From Prosthecobacter vanneervenii (GTDB lineage Bacteria > Verrucomicrobiota > Verrucomicrobiia > Verrucomicrobiales > Verrucomicrobiaceae), in contig NZ_JACHIG010000005.1 in the NCBI RefSeq assembly GCF_014203095.1, positions 1 to 64,000 on the forward strand: DNA of 64,000 bases. The letters run 5' to 3'. The translations under genes and the position numbers were made by a program. Below the pieces are notes generated by a model. That model was not told the origin of the DNA, ran no database searches, and saw nothing but the letters and a program-made list of their open reading frames with translations. This document shows positions 48,384 through 57,520 of the stretch, in pieces; position 1 is the stretch's first letter; every line of letters begins with the position of its first letter.

Positions 48384-49958
48384 TCACTTCTCCTCCGCGA
48401 TCTCCAGACGCGGAAAGAGCGGCACGGGCGCACCGAGCTGGTGGCCGCTGGGCAGCAGGCCCCATTTGAGGTCGCTGACCAGGAAGCCCTCGGGCATCTG
48501 CCAGCCGATCTGCGCGCGGGCGGTGGCCATGGCAGTGGGCATGATGGGGCTTAGCAACACGCTGACATGCGTGAGCGCCTCGGCCAGGTGGTAGAGCACG
48601 CTGTCCAGGCGGGCGGCCTGCGCGGGGTCTTTGGCGAGAGTGAAAGGCTTGGTGCTGTCCACAAACGCATTCGCATGCGTGACGATCTTCCACGCGGCGG
48701 CGATGCCTTCGTGGATGTCCCAGCCGTTCATCTTTTCCAGGTACAGCGGCGTGGCCTCGGCCACGGTCTGGCGCAGCGCCTGGTTGATCTCGTCATCGTA
48801 ATCACCGGGCGTGAGCAGGCCGTTGCGGTACTTCTGCGCCATGTTGATGGAGCGGTTGAGCAGATTGCCCAGGCCGCCGGCCAGCTCCTTGTTGTAGGAC
48901 ATGATGATGCGCTCCTCGCTGAAGTCGGCGTCGTAGCCGGTGGCGATGTCGCGCATGAGGTAGTAGCGCAGACCATCGGGCGTGAAGGTGCCGGAGAGCA
49001 CGTTGGGGTCGATCACATTGCCCAGGCTCTTGCTCATCTTGGCACCCTTCACATTCCACCAGCCGTGCACCACGAGCTTGGGCATTTCCGCGTCGGTGAA
49101 GCCGAGTGCGTGCAGCATGATGGGCCAATAGACGGCATGCGCGGGCATGAGGATGTCCTTGCCGATGATCTCGGCATCCGCAGGCCAGAGCTTCTTAAAA
49201 TCGGGCATGCCTTCGTTGCCCACTTCATCGGCCAGATAACCGGCGAAGCTGATGTAGTTGGAGAGCGCGTCGAACCAGACGAAGTTTACTGAATCTTCAT
49301 CAAAGGGAAGAGGAATGCCCCAGCTGAGGCGGTCCTTGGGGCGCGAGATGCAAAGGTCAATGCCGCCGGAGCCCTCCAGAGCGTTGAGCACATCATTGGC
49401 GCGGTGCGGCGGGTAGATGAATTCGGGATTGCCACGGATGAAGTTTTTCAGCCACTCGGTGTGTTCGCTGAGCTTGAAGTACCAGGCATCTTCCTCACGC
49501 CATTCCACTTCACCCCATTCCTCGCCGAAGTTGCCATCAGGGCCGCGCTCCTTGTCGGTGAGGAATTGCTCCTGGCGTACGCTGTAGTGGCCGGAGTAGC
49601 TCTTTTTGTAGAGCTGGCCGGCGTCGTGCAGCTTTTGCAGCATGGCCTGCACCACGCGCTTGTGCTTGATGTCGGTGGTGGCGGCCCAGCCGTCGTAGCG
49701 GACGTTGAGCTTTTCCCACAGTGCGGTGAAGTGCTGCGTCACGCCATCCACAAACGCCTGCGGTGTCAGCCCAGCCTTTTCGGCGCTCTTCTGCACCTTC
49801 TGCCCGTGCTGGTCCACGCCAGTGAGAAAGTACACCTCACGTCCATTGAGCCGCTGAAAGCGGGCCATGACGTCCGCCAGCACCTTCTCATAAGCGTGGC
49901 CGATGTGCGGCGGCGCGTTGGTGTAGTCGATGGCGGTGGTGATGTAGTAGGGCTTCAT
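48384..49958 (-). CDS. metG: Methionyl-tRNA synthetase
   Basis: 524 residues. HIGH motif at 18-21 (PPHIGHAY) and KMSKS near 306-310 (GAKMSKSLGN). The WFDALSNYISFAG segment and the anticodon-binding helical region (VADAFTLAKDP-type) are present. The zinc-knuckle cysteines and the C-terminal Trbp111-like dimerisation domain of longer MetRS are absent. That fits the shorter class. Its stop is 21 bases from the rex stop on the other strand. Two GYF_2 genes lie upstream on the same strand. Confidence 0.96.
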   Translation of the reverse strand: MKPYYITTAIDYTNAPPHIGHAYEKVLADVMARFQRLNGREVYFLTGVDQHGQKVQKSAEKAGLTPQAFVDGVTQHFTALWEKLNVRYDGWAATTDIKHKRVVQAMLQKLHDAGQLYKKSYSGHYSVRQEQFLTDKERGPDGNFGEEWGEVEWREEDAWYFKLSEHTEWLKNFIRGNPEFIYPPHRANDVLNALEGSGGIDLCISRPKDRLSWGIPLPFDEDSVNFVWFDALSNYISFAGYLADEVGNEGMPDFKKLWPADAEIIGKDILMPAHAVYWPIMLHALGFTDAEMPKLVVHGWWNVKGAKMSKSLGNVIDPNVLSGTFTPDGLRYYLMRDIATGYDADFSEERIIMSYNKELAGGLGNLLNRSINMAQKYRNGLLTPGDYDDEINQALRQTVAEATPLYLEKMNGWDIHEGIAAAWKIVTHANAFVDSTKPFTLAKDPAQAARLDSVLYHLAEALTHVSVLLSPIMPTAMATARAQIGWQMPEGFLVSDLKWGLLPSGHQLGAPVPLFPRLEIAEEK

Positions 49959-50038
49959 GGTCAGGCTCAGTCCTCCACATGCCGCCCTTCCACGCGCAAT
50001 TCAAGTGCCGGTGCGGGTGAAAGCGCAGTCGCCGGGGT

Positions 50039-50674
50039 TTAGAAAAGTCCCTGCCCGATGAAACCCGAGCCTGCAACGATGAGCAGAAAAAGCAGCACCA
50101 TGAAGACGACCAGCAGGATGCCGTGAAACTTCCAAAAGAGCCGCTGCTCCGTGAGCGCTGCCGCCAGATCGGCATGGGACTGCGATTTAACCAGCCGCTC
50201 AATATGCATGGCATACTGCGTCAGCTTCAGCGCCGGATAGAGGGACAAAAGGGCTGAGAGAGCCCCTAGGGCAAGGCGGTTTCCCGTAGCATGCGCCCCT
50301 TCTGCAACAAGGGCAAACCAGGCGGCGAGGACCAGGCCGCAACCGATCCCCATCATGGCGGCAATAAACCGCACCCAAGGGCGCGTGGCGGAAAGCGCTG
50401 CCAGCACGGCGGGAGCCACCACACCGCAGGAGGCAGCGCGGTGCCTGGCGGAAAGCGGAAGATCCAGCGCCGCTGACTTCAGAAGAGATGCACCGGAGGC
50501 AGACGCTGCAGCTTTGTCAGAACCAACGATTTCAAACAGCCCCTGCCAGCCGGAGGCTTCATGCCAGGCCAGATCCGACACGCGAAAAAAGCCGGTCTTC
50601 AGGCCTTTCTCGATCTTGGAGGTTTTGAAGGTGCCGAGTTCCTGACCTTCACGCGTGACCAAATAGGACATCAT
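50039..50674 (-). CDS. GYF_2-domain membrane protein, copy 2
   Basis: 211 residues from the ATG at 50674 (a second ATG is the next codon). N-terminal GYF_2-like domain: SYLVTREGQELGTFKTSKIEKGLKTGFFRVSDLAWHEASGW. Membrane helices follow in the C-terminal half, ending LLVVFMVLLFLLIVAGSGFIGQG. Paralogue of the adjacent 265-residue protein. GYF_2 proteins are common in PVC and related bacteria; the role is unknown. Confidence 0.82.
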   Translation of the reverse strand: MMSYLVTREGQELGTFKTSKIEKGLKTGFFRVSDLAWHEASGWQGLFEIVGSDKAAASASGASLLKSAALDLPLSARHRAASCGVVAPAVLAALSATRPWVRFIAAMMGIGCGLVLAAWFALVAEGAHATGNRLALGALSALLSLYPALKLTQYAMHIERLVKSQSHADLAAALTEQRLFWKFHGILLVVFMVLLFLLIVAGSGFIGQGLF

Positions 50675-50798
50675 AGCTGCCGGGCAATGAGCAGCGAGCA
50701 TGCCCAGACAGTGACGTGTTTTAGCGCATGTGTGTCGAGCATGCGGGGCGGCGCCCGTGCTCAAGGGGCCTCCTATGCCGTGCCTGACCTGCGAAGAC

Positions 50799-51596
50799 TC
50801 AACGTGCAGGAAGATCCATGCTCTGCTGAGCGGAGGGAGCGGAGCCACCGCCGGGGGTGGGGAGCTTGAAGTTCTTGGGCATGAACACCAGCGCGACCAC
50901 GACGGCCAGAACCACACAGCTGATGTAGATCAGGGCGATGACTCCGTAAAACTTCCAGAAGCGGCGCTGCTCAGACAGAGCCTGGGTCAGGTCAAGGTAG
51001 GAGCGTGTCCTGACCAGCGAGGTGATGCGGGAGGCATACTTGGTCAGCCGCAGCGTGGGGTAGAGAAACAGCAGCGTCATGAGGCCATAGCCCACCGTGG
51101 TGCCCATCACATAGGCGCTGCCCAGAGACGTGGCACCAGATGCCTGGGCGATGGCTCCGCTGAACAAAATATTGATCACACACACGCCCACCATGGCCAG
51201 CACGCCCAGCCACATGAAAATGGAGATGAGCCGCACCCAGAAACGTGTGCCCTTCAGCTCCAGCACCACCAGCGGGGGCACGGAACCACCGGTACCCGTA
51301 ATGTCGATGTTGGCCACCGGTGCGGCATAAGGATTGACCCCATCCGGCGCACGAACATCCATTCGTTTGATCGGCGCGCTGAGCGGAGATGAAATGGCGT
51401 TGGCAGGCTTGGGCAGCCCTCCAGGCGGGGGCAGTGCAGGACCGGCGATGTCAGCCAGCACTTTCCAGTCTTCCATCCCTTCCTGCCAGCCCCAGTCCGT
51501 GGGCTGCAGGTGGCCGGATCTCAGTCCATCCTGAATCTGGGGCAGAGTGTAGGTGCCGACTTCCTTGCCTTCGCGGGTGATCAGATATTCGCTCAT
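50799..51596 (-). CDS. GYF_2-domain membrane protein, copy 1
   Basis: 265 residues. N-terminal GYF_2 domain SEYLITREGKEVGTYTLPQIQDGLRSGHLQPTDWGWQEG, closely resembling copy 2, followed by a proline-rich linker and several membrane helices (RLISIFMWLGVLAMVGVCVI and VIALIYISCVVLAVVVALVF). The tail is proline/serine-rich. Tandem with copy 2, 124 bases apart, same strand. The two probably derive from duplication. No enzymatic motif. The 82-base gap upstream (51597-51678) shows nothing recognisable. Confidence 0.82.
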   Translation of the reverse strand: MSEYLITREGKEVGTYTLPQIQDGLRSGHLQPTDWGWQEGMEDWKVLADIAGPALPPPGGLPKPANAISSPLSAPIKRMDVRAPDGVNPYAAPVANIDITGTGGSVPPLVVLELKGTRFWVRLISIFMWLGVLAMVGVCVINILFSGAIAQASGATSLGSAYVMGTTVGYGLMTLLFLYPTLRLTKYASRITSLVRTRSYLDLTQALSEQRRFWKFYGVIALIYISCVVLAVVVALVFMPKNFKLPTPGGGSAPSAQQSMDLPAR

Positions 51597-51678
51597 TCGT
51601 GGCGCACTTTTTACTGGAGCACGGCACGGGAGTCGAGTTGTTTTTAGTCAGAATACTGCAACACGATTGCCAGACGGA

Positions 51679-54600
51679 TTACTTCGGCAGCATGGTGAGA
51701 TACTGGTCGTTCATCTGCTTCACCTTGGTGCGCATGGGCTCCAGCTGCGGCTGCAGCTTGGCCAGCTCAGCGGTGGCTTCGGCGATAATTTTTTCCTTCT
51801 CGGGGATCTCCTTGGTGGCGGCGGCGATGGAGGCCTCGGCGTCGGTTTTCTTCTTCTTGGCGCCTTCAAAGTCGGCGCTGGCTTTGGCGACCTCAGCCTT
51901 TTTGGCGTCGAGCACCTTCTGCTCGGCGTCCAGCTTGCCATGGGCGGCGGCGTAGGCCTGCTCCAGCGGAGGCAGCGCGGTCTTGGCGGCGGCAATGGCG
52001 GCATTCAGCGGCGCCACCTTTTCGGCGAGGGCTTTTTCCAGCGCGGCTGGGGCGGCCTGCTTTTCAGCGAGGGCCTTGCCCTGGGCCTCGATCTCCTTCT
52101 GAATGGCGTCGCGCTGGGCGCGCAGCGGGGCGGCTTTTTTGTCAGCATTCGCCAGCTCGCCCTTCGCCTGCTCCAGCTGCTGCTCGGCGGCTTTCACGGC
52201 GTTCTGCGCTTTGTTCACGCCCTGCGGATTGTTGGCGGCATGAGCGGTGTTCTTGGCGGAGTTGGCCTGGGTTTTGGCCGTGCGCTTGGCATTCAGCTCT
52301 CCTTCAGCAGCCTTGATGGCGGCAGCCACATCGGCGGCGGCTTTTTCGGCCTCGGCCACCTTGGCGGTGAGAGCGGCGTCTCCAGACTTGGCGGCCAGCT
52401 CTTTCTTGGCAGCGGCCAGGGCGTCTGCCGCGGTCTTCTGCTTGGTGCGCGTGTCCTTGAGGGCTTTTTCAGCCGCATCTTCGGCGGCGTTGGCAGCGGC
52501 CAGGGCGGCTTCGGCGTCCTTGTCTGCCTTGGCCTTGGCTGCCAGATCGGCAGTGGCGTCTGCATGCGCTTTTTTGGCGGCGGCCACGGCGGCTTCCTTG
52601 GGAGCGATAGCATCCTGCTTGGCCTTCACGGCCTTCTCAGGGGCGTCCAGCTTGCCAGCCACTTCGGCGAGGCTCTTCTTCTTGCTCTCGATGAGCTTGC
52701 TGATGTCTTCGGCAGCTTTCTTGGCAGCGGCGATGCCTTCGTCCTTGGCCTTCGTGGCGGCGGCGATCTCGGCCTCCTTGGTGGCGATGATGGTCTTCTG
52801 CTCGTTTACCTTGGCAGCAGCGGCGGCATCGGCATCGCGCGTGGGCTTGATGGCGGTTTCCAGACCAGCCTGCTCTCCCTGCGCCTTCTTCAGCGCGGCT
52901 TCGAGTCCAGGCTGTGCGGCGGTGGATTCGGCGATGGCTTTCTTGGAAGCCTCGATACGTGCGGCAGCAGACGTCTTGGCGGCTTCGGCGTCCTTCTTGG
53001 CTTCGGTGAAGTCGTTGAAATCCGCCTCCAGCTTGGCCAGCTTTTCCTTCTCGGCCAGCACGCCAGTGTTGAACTGGGCGGCCTTCAGCGCGGTGGGCAC
53101 TTTTTGCAGCACGCCGATCTCGTCGCTGGCGGACTTCACCGCAAACTGCGCAGCGGCGAGGTTGTTGCGGCCGGTGACGGCGTTGGACTCGGCGTTTTTG
53201 AGGCGATCAGGACCTGCTTTCACCAGCGCGGGCAGCTTGGGCAGTTCGGCCTTCTTGGCGGCGATTCCATCGGCAGTGGCTTTGATCTTGGCGTCGGTTT
53301 CAGTGATGATTTTGTCCAGATCTGCCGGAGCTGCGGGGGCGGCTCCCAGCTCGGACTTGGCCTTGGCCAGTGCGGCGGCGAGCTGGTCGGCCTTGGCCTT
53401 GGCGGGGGCAATCTTCTGCTGCTCGGCCTTGGCGGCGGCGAGCTTGCCTTCAGCGTCCTTCACCTTGGCGGTGAGGGCGGCGTCTCCGGCCTTGGCGGCC
53501 AGTTCCTTCTGAGCGGCTTCGAGTGCGGCGGTGGTGTCTGCCACGGCCTTGTCAGCGGCAGGCAGCTTGGCGGCCTCGGCAGCCACAGGCGCCAGTTCCT
53601 TCTCCTGAGCGGCGATCTTGGCGGACTTTTCCGCATGCGCCTTGATGGCGGCGGTGCGTGCAGCCTTGTCAGCATCTGCCTTGGTGCGTGCGGCCTTGAG
53701 GTCGGCCAGCGCCTTTTCATCGGCGGCGATTTCTCCAGGCAGGTTCTTGCTGCGGGCTTCGGTGGCGGCCACTTCAGCCTTCACCTTGGCCAGGGCTTCT
53801 TCGCGTGCCTTGGCATCGGCCTCGGCGGCCTGTGCGGCGGTTTTCAGAGAGGGGAGCTTGGCGGTCAGCTCAGCCAGTCGCTGCTCCGTCTGCACGATGC
53901 GCTGCGCGATCAGCGAGGGATTGCTGCTAAGCTGCCCGGCCTCCGTGAGCGCAGGGGTGCCGAGGTTCCAGAGCTTGATCTCACCGCGCCAGTTGGCAGA
54001 GATGGCGGACTTGGAGTCAAAGAGCGCCACCACCTTGGTCACGAGGTCGCCCTGGTTCGGGGCTTCGGCCAGCTTGTTGCCATTGATGTCCCAGACGCGC
54101 ACGAGGCCGTCGTTGCCAGAAGAGACGAGCTTGCCGTCCGGAGTGAAGGACACGGACTGCACGCCGCCGTTGTGCGCGGTCCAGTTTTTCACCTGCTTGC
54201 CCTCGCTCATCTCCCAGGTGATGATGGTGCCGTCGGTGGCGCATGAGGCGAGGATGTTGGAATCCGCGCGCCAGGCCACGTCCACGCAGGAGGCCTTGTG
54301 CTGGCCCAGGATGTAGAATTCGCCGCCATTGGCCGCCTCCCACACGTTCACGTTGCCATTGCGGTCACTGGTGGCCAGCAGCACGCCATCAGGGCTGAAG
54401 GCGGTGCTCATGACCCACTCGGTGTGCTTGTTGATGACGTACTCCTCTTCGCCGGTGGCGGTGTCGTAGGCCTTCACCTTCTTGGACGGGCTGCCGATGA
54501 CGATCAGCTTGTGGTCCGGGCTGATGTCCGCAGACATCACCTGATCAAACTCCTTGCCCACTTCGGTGATGCGCTTGCCGGTCTTCACGTCCCACACAAT

Positions 54601-55305
54601 GGCGTGGCCGTTTTTGCCGGCACGGCCGCCACCCATCACGAGCAGGGAGCCATTGCGGCTGAAGCGCAGGCTGTGCGCGTAGCCTTCCGTGTAGGGGAAG
54701 ATGCCCACGAGCTGCTTGGTATCGGTGTCGTAAAGCAGGATCTGCTTGGGCGCAGCCAATGCCATCAGGGATGTCCATGGGCTGGCGGCCATGGCGGTGA
54801 TGGCCGTGGTGTGCTGCGTGACGATGACGGGCTCCAGCAGCACGTGCTCCGGCTTGGCGATGGGGCCTTCGGGCTTGCCGCCGGTGACGGCCACAGCCAT
54901 GTCCACCTTGGGCTTGCTGGATTTTTTGGCGATGCTCGACTTCGTATCCAGGATGCCGCCTTTGATCCATGCGGCGAGGAGGTCGAGATCCTTCTGGCCC
55001 AGCGGCGCGCCTTCCGGCGGCATGAAGGGCTCTTCTTTCTTGGCGCAGGTGGTCCAGAGACGGCTGCTGTCGGAGTTTCCGGCATCCACCACGGAGCCGC
55101 CACCGCCGCCGGCCATCAGCGCGGCAAAGCTCGTCAGGTCCAGATCGCCCTTCTTCTTATCAGGGTTATGGCAGGAGAAGCATTTGTTCTCCAGCAGCGG
55201 GCGGATGTGGTCCTGATACGTGATCTTCTCGCCAGAATCCTGGGCACGAAGAGACACGGCGGCGAGGGCCGCGCATGTCAGCGAAAGGGTGGTTTTAGGC
55301 AGCAT
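51679..55305 (-). CDS. PVC-type cytochrome, WD40 and coiled-coil protein
   Basis: 1208 residues, secreted (SLTCAALAAVSLRAQDSG). A single-haem cytochrome-like domain with CFSCH (KCFSCHNPDKKKGDLDL) is followed by a PPEGAPLGQKDLDLLAAW-type segment. WD40-like repeats follow (about 150-480). The last 700 or so residues are Ala/Lys/Glu-rich coiled coil with an internal duplication: E-L-A-A-K-x-G-D-A-A-L-T-A-K-V occurs twice, about 1.1 kb apart. Cytochrome plus WD40 fusions are typical of Planctomycetes/Verrucomicrobia. The long coil may span the periplasm or form a stalk. The function is not known. High GC and no stops create long antisense frames that are not real genes. Confidence 0.88.
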   Translation of the reverse strand: MLPKTTLSLTCAALAAVSLRAQDSGEKITYQDHIRPLLENKCFSCHNPDKKKGDLDLTSFAALMAGGGGGSVVDAGNSDSSRLWTTCAKKEEPFMPPEGAPLGQKDLDLLAAWIKGGILDTKSSIAKKSSKPKVDMAVAVTGGKPEGPIAKPEHVLLEPVIVTQHTTAITAMAASPWTSLMALAAPKQILLYDTDTKQLVGIFPYTEGYAHSLRFSRNGSLLVMGGGRAGKNGHAIVWDVKTGKRITEVGKEFDQVMSADISPDHKLIVIGSPSKKVKAYDTATGEEEYVINKHTEWVMSTAFSPDGVLLATSDRNGNVNVWEAANGGEFYILGQHKASCVDVAWRADSNILASCATDGTIITWEMSEGKQVKNWTAHNGGVQSVSFTPDGKLVSSGNDGLVRVWDINGNKLAEAPNQGDLVTKVVALFDSKSAISANWRGEIKLWNLGTPALTEAGQLSSNPSLIAQRIVQTEQRLAELTAKLPSLKTAAQAAEADAKAREEALAKVKAEVAATEARSKNLPGEIAADEKALADLKAARTKADADKAARTAAIKAHAEKSAKIAAQEKELAPVAAEAAKLPAADKAVADTTAALEAAQKELAAKAGDAALTAKVKDAEGKLAAAKAEQQKIAPAKAKADQLAAALAKAKSELGAAPAAPADLDKIITETDAKIKATADGIAAKKAELPKLPALVKAGPDRLKNAESNAVTGRNNLAAAQFAVKSASDEIGVLQKVPTALKAAQFNTGVLAEKEKLAKLEADFNDFTEAKKDAEAAKTSAAARIEASKKAIAESTAAQPGLEAALKKAQGEQAGLETAIKPTRDADAAAAAKVNEQKTIIATKEAEIAAATKAKDEGIAAAKKAAEDISKLIESKKKSLAEVAGKLDAPEKAVKAKQDAIAPKEAAVAAAKKAHADATADLAAKAKADKDAEAALAAANAAEDAAEKALKDTRTKQKTAADALAAAKKELAAKSGDAALTAKVAEAEKAAADVAAAIKAAEGELNAKRTAKTQANSAKNTAHAANNPQGVNKAQNAVKAAEQQLEQAKGELANADKKAAPLRAQRDAIQKEIEAQGKALAEKQAAPAALEKALAEKVAPLNAAIAAAKTALPPLEQAYAAAHGKLDAEQKVLDAKKAEVAKASADFEGAKKKKTDAEASIAAATKEIPEKEKIIAEATAELAKLQPQLEPMRTKVKQMNDQYLTMLPK

Positions 55306-55509
55306 AGTTGGGGATACTGCCCTGAAATACGCTGCATAGGCTCAAAGCCTTTCGCGCCTTCCCTTGCGGCAGGTGTGTGAAAATTGCGCCCAGATGCCGT
55401 CTGCGGGTCCGGATTTCAAGCACACATTGCGCAGCCAGCGCGATGGCAGCGGGGTACATCTTTTTCAGCAGACAGTTTCCAAGTCACGGTCCAGTGCTTC
55501 ATTTGCAGG

Positions 55510-55941
55510 ATGATTTCTGACGGACCCCGGCCCTTTGCCCCGCTAAGGCCGCTGCAACACGTGGCGGCTTTTTTGCTGGCCGGGGTGCTGCTGCTCTTTG
55601 TCTGGCTGCGGGAGGAGCCCCGGTTCTGGACGTACGCCGGCGGGTATCCCGTGTGGCTGCAGCAGACGGTGCTGCTGGCCTTTTACCCCCTGCTGCTGGC
55701 CCAGTGTGCGCTGCTGGCCTTTCTGAGCTGGCAGCTCATCAGCAGGCCCTCACGCCAGGCCCGGCTGTGCTGCATGGAGCTGCTGATGATGGTGGTGCAC
55801 TGGGGCATGCTGGGGCTGGTGGTCCTGATGATGGTGGCCAACAACGTGGCCAACCTCATGGACGGCCGCCCGCTGCACGATCATTCGGCCAAGACGAGCG
55901 CGGCTCCGCTACGCAGAGCCGATTCCCCAGCTCGCTCCTGA
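55510..55941 (+). CDS. Small membrane protein of unknown function
   Basis: 143 residues from the ATG at 55510, with about three membrane helices (VAAFLLAGVLLLFVW, QTVLLAFYPLLLAQCALLAFLSW and MVVHWGMLGLVVLMMVAN). No family recognised. The last 20 residues (HSAKTSAAPLRRADSPARS) are coded by a stretch of inverted-repeat-like DNA (55901-55980), so the original stop may have been altered. It is divergent from the cytochrome/WD40 gene across a 200-base gap that shows nothing recognisable. Confidence 0.65.
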   Translation: MISDGPRPFAPLRPLQHVAAFLLAGVLLLFVWLREEPRFWTYAGGYPVWLQQTVLLAFYPLLLAQCALLAFLSWQLISRPSRQARLCCMELLMMVVHWGMLGLVVLMMVANNVANLMDGRPLHDHSAKTSAAPLRRADSPARS

Positions 55942-55980
55942 GAGCCTGCGCTGCAGCCCGGCGGTAAAACGAATGGGGAA
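55901..55980. repeat. Inverted-repeat-like DNA overlapping the end of the membrane protein gene
   Basis: CGGCTC (55901-55906) pairs with GAGCCG (55916-55921), and TTCCCCA (55923-55929) pairs with TGGGGAA (55974-55980). It covers the tail of the membrane protein gene and the gap to the sugar-dehydrogenase gene stop (56017). It could act as a bidirectional terminator. Confidence 0.35.
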
Positions 55981-56016
55981 ATTCGCTCTACGCCGGAAAG
56001 CGTGAAGGAGCGGATG

Positions 56017-57198
56017 TTACTTGCCCAGCTTGTAGATCCCTCCGTTCCAGTCGAGCACGAGCATTTCTCCGGCGGCATTGGCGCAGAAGGCGGTCGGCTT
56101 GACCAGGATGGTGGGCTTCTTCTTGGGATCAGCGGCAGGGGTCTGCGGACTGGTGTAGAGCAGCTCATTGCTCTGCTCCTTGCCGCTGTCGTCGGTCTTG
56201 AGCGCCCAGACCTTTCCGAGCACGAAGTCGCCATACACGTATTTGCCCTGGAGCTCTGGCAGTGACTTGCCGGTATAGACAATGCCGCCGGTGATGCTGA
56301 GTCCGTCGGCGTGGGTGTAGGAGTGGATGGGCTCGATGAACTTGGCGTCGGCGGGCGGGGTGTCGGTCATCAGCGGGAAGGCGGCGGGGCCTTCACGGAA
56401 GTTCCAGCCGTAGTTGCCGCCGTTGGTGATCCAGTTGATCTCCTCATAGATGTCCTGGCCCACGTCGGCGCACCAGAGGTGGCCCTTTGCATCAAAGCTC
56501 AGGCCCCAGGGATTGCGGATGCCATTGGCATAGATCTGCGGCAGGGCATTCACGCCGCTGGCGTAGGGGTTGTCGGCAGGAATGCCGTAGGCCTTGGAGT
56601 AGTCGCGGCTGTCCACGTCGATGCGCAGGATCTTGCCGTAGAGCGTGGCATTGAGCTGAGACATCTTGAGCTCGCCGTTGCGCTTGGAGTTGTCGCCCAC
56701 GCCGATGTAGAGGAAGCCATCCGGGCCGAAGACGATGTTGCCGCCGTGGTGGTTCCAGTTCACCAGCGGGATCTCCAGCAGGGAGCGCTCGGTGCTTTCA
56801 TCGGCCTTGTCGCCATTGGCCTTCATCTCGGTGATGACGAGGCGCTTGGGTTTCTGCAGTGTGTAGCAGAGGTAGAAGAGACCGTTGTCCTTGAACTTCG
56901 GATGGAAGGCCAGGCCGTTGAGCCCTTCTTCAAACAGGCCGTCCTTGGCCTCCATCCCACGCGGGGAGAGATCGAGGAAGGTCTTGGCCTCGCTGCCGGC
57001 CTCGTCCTTCGGCAGGATCAAAATCTGCCCGCGCTGCAGCGCCAGAAACTCACGGCCGCTGCCGTCTTCAGGCACCACCACCGCGATGGGGCGCTCCGTT
57101 TTGAGCTTTTCATAAACACGTGTCAGCTTGTGGGTATCGGCCGCCAGAGCAGCAGAGCCAGCAGCGACGAGGAGGGCAAGGGAGAGCAGGGAGCGCAT
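56017..57198 (-). CDS. PQQ-dependent glucose/sorbosone dehydrogenase-like protein
   Basis: 393 residues with a signal peptide (LLSLALLVAAGSAALAAD) and a six-bladed beta-propeller (GSDH fold). Typical elements: GLNGLAFHPKFKDNGLFYLCYT, NHHGGNIVFGPDGFLYIGVGDN, GIRNPWGLSFDAKGHLWCADVGQD and EINWITNGGNYGWNFREG. Soluble PQQ-dependent aldose/sorbosone dehydrogenase families bind Ca2+ and PQQ at the top of the propeller. Whether all PQQ ligands are present cannot be judged by eye. Periplasmic. The only neighbour gene is the toxin-antitoxin pair upstream. Confidence 0.85.
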   Translation of the reverse strand: MRSLLSLALLVAAGSAALAADTHKLTRVYEKLKTERPIAVVVPEDGSGREFLALQRGQILILPKDEAGSEAKTFLDLSPRGMEAKDGLFEEGLNGLAFHPKFKDNGLFYLCYTLQKPKRLVITEMKANGDKADESTERSLLEIPLVNWNHHGGNIVFGPDGFLYIGVGDNSKRNGELKMSQLNATLYGKILRIDVDSRDYSKAYGIPADNPYASGVNALPQIYANGIRNPWGLSFDAKGHLWCADVGQDIYEEINWITNGGNYGWNFREGPAAFPLMTDTPPADAKFIEPIHSYTHADGLSITGGIVYTGKSLPELQGKYVYGDFVLGKVWALKTDDSGKEQSNELLYTSPQTPAADPKKKPTILVKPTAFCANAAGEMLVLDWNGGIYKLGK

Positions 57199-57319
57199 AA
57201 GAGAAACGAGATAGTCAGTCTATGCGGGCCGAGTCTTGCAGGGCAATCATGATTTTTTCACTGAACACCCTACCAAAGTTCCCATTGCCTTCGCCCCTTG
57301 GAGGAATAGACTTTCCAGC

Positions 57320-57520
57320 ATGAGCCTGGAAACGCTGATGCAAGAAGCCCGCAAGCTGGGCTCTCAGGATCGTCGCCGTCTGGCGGCCTTTCTGACCACG
57401 CTTAGGGAGCCGGGCGAGCCGGGCTTTGCTGAAGAGATGGCCCGCAGGATTGATGACACCACGCCTGGGCATTGGGTGACAGTGGAGGAGATGGCCGCGC
57501 GATACGCGGCTGACTCATGA
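57320..57520 (+). CDS. Antitoxin-like small protein
   Basis: 66 residues (SLETLMQEARKLGSQDRRRLAAFLTTL...). Helical acidic/basic character like antitoxins of the ParE/RelE pairs, with the C-terminal WVTVEEMAARYAAD resembling a toxin-binding tail. Stop overlaps the toxin-like gene start by four bases. It starts at the ATG at 57320; GGAGG at 57299-57303 is farther away than usual. Probable antitoxin, family not assigned. Confidence 0.7.
   Translation: MSLETLMQEARKLGSQDRRRLAAFLTTLREPGEPGFAEEMARRIDDTTPGHWVTVEEMAARYAADS

Noticed and set aside
51553-54246. Very long open frame antisense to the cytochrome/WD40/coil gene
   Set aside because: It arises because GC-rich Ala/Lys/Glu codons rarely give stops on the other strand. 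Its sequence is low-complexity, with Gly/Leu/Ser/Phe runs, and it lacks any domain.
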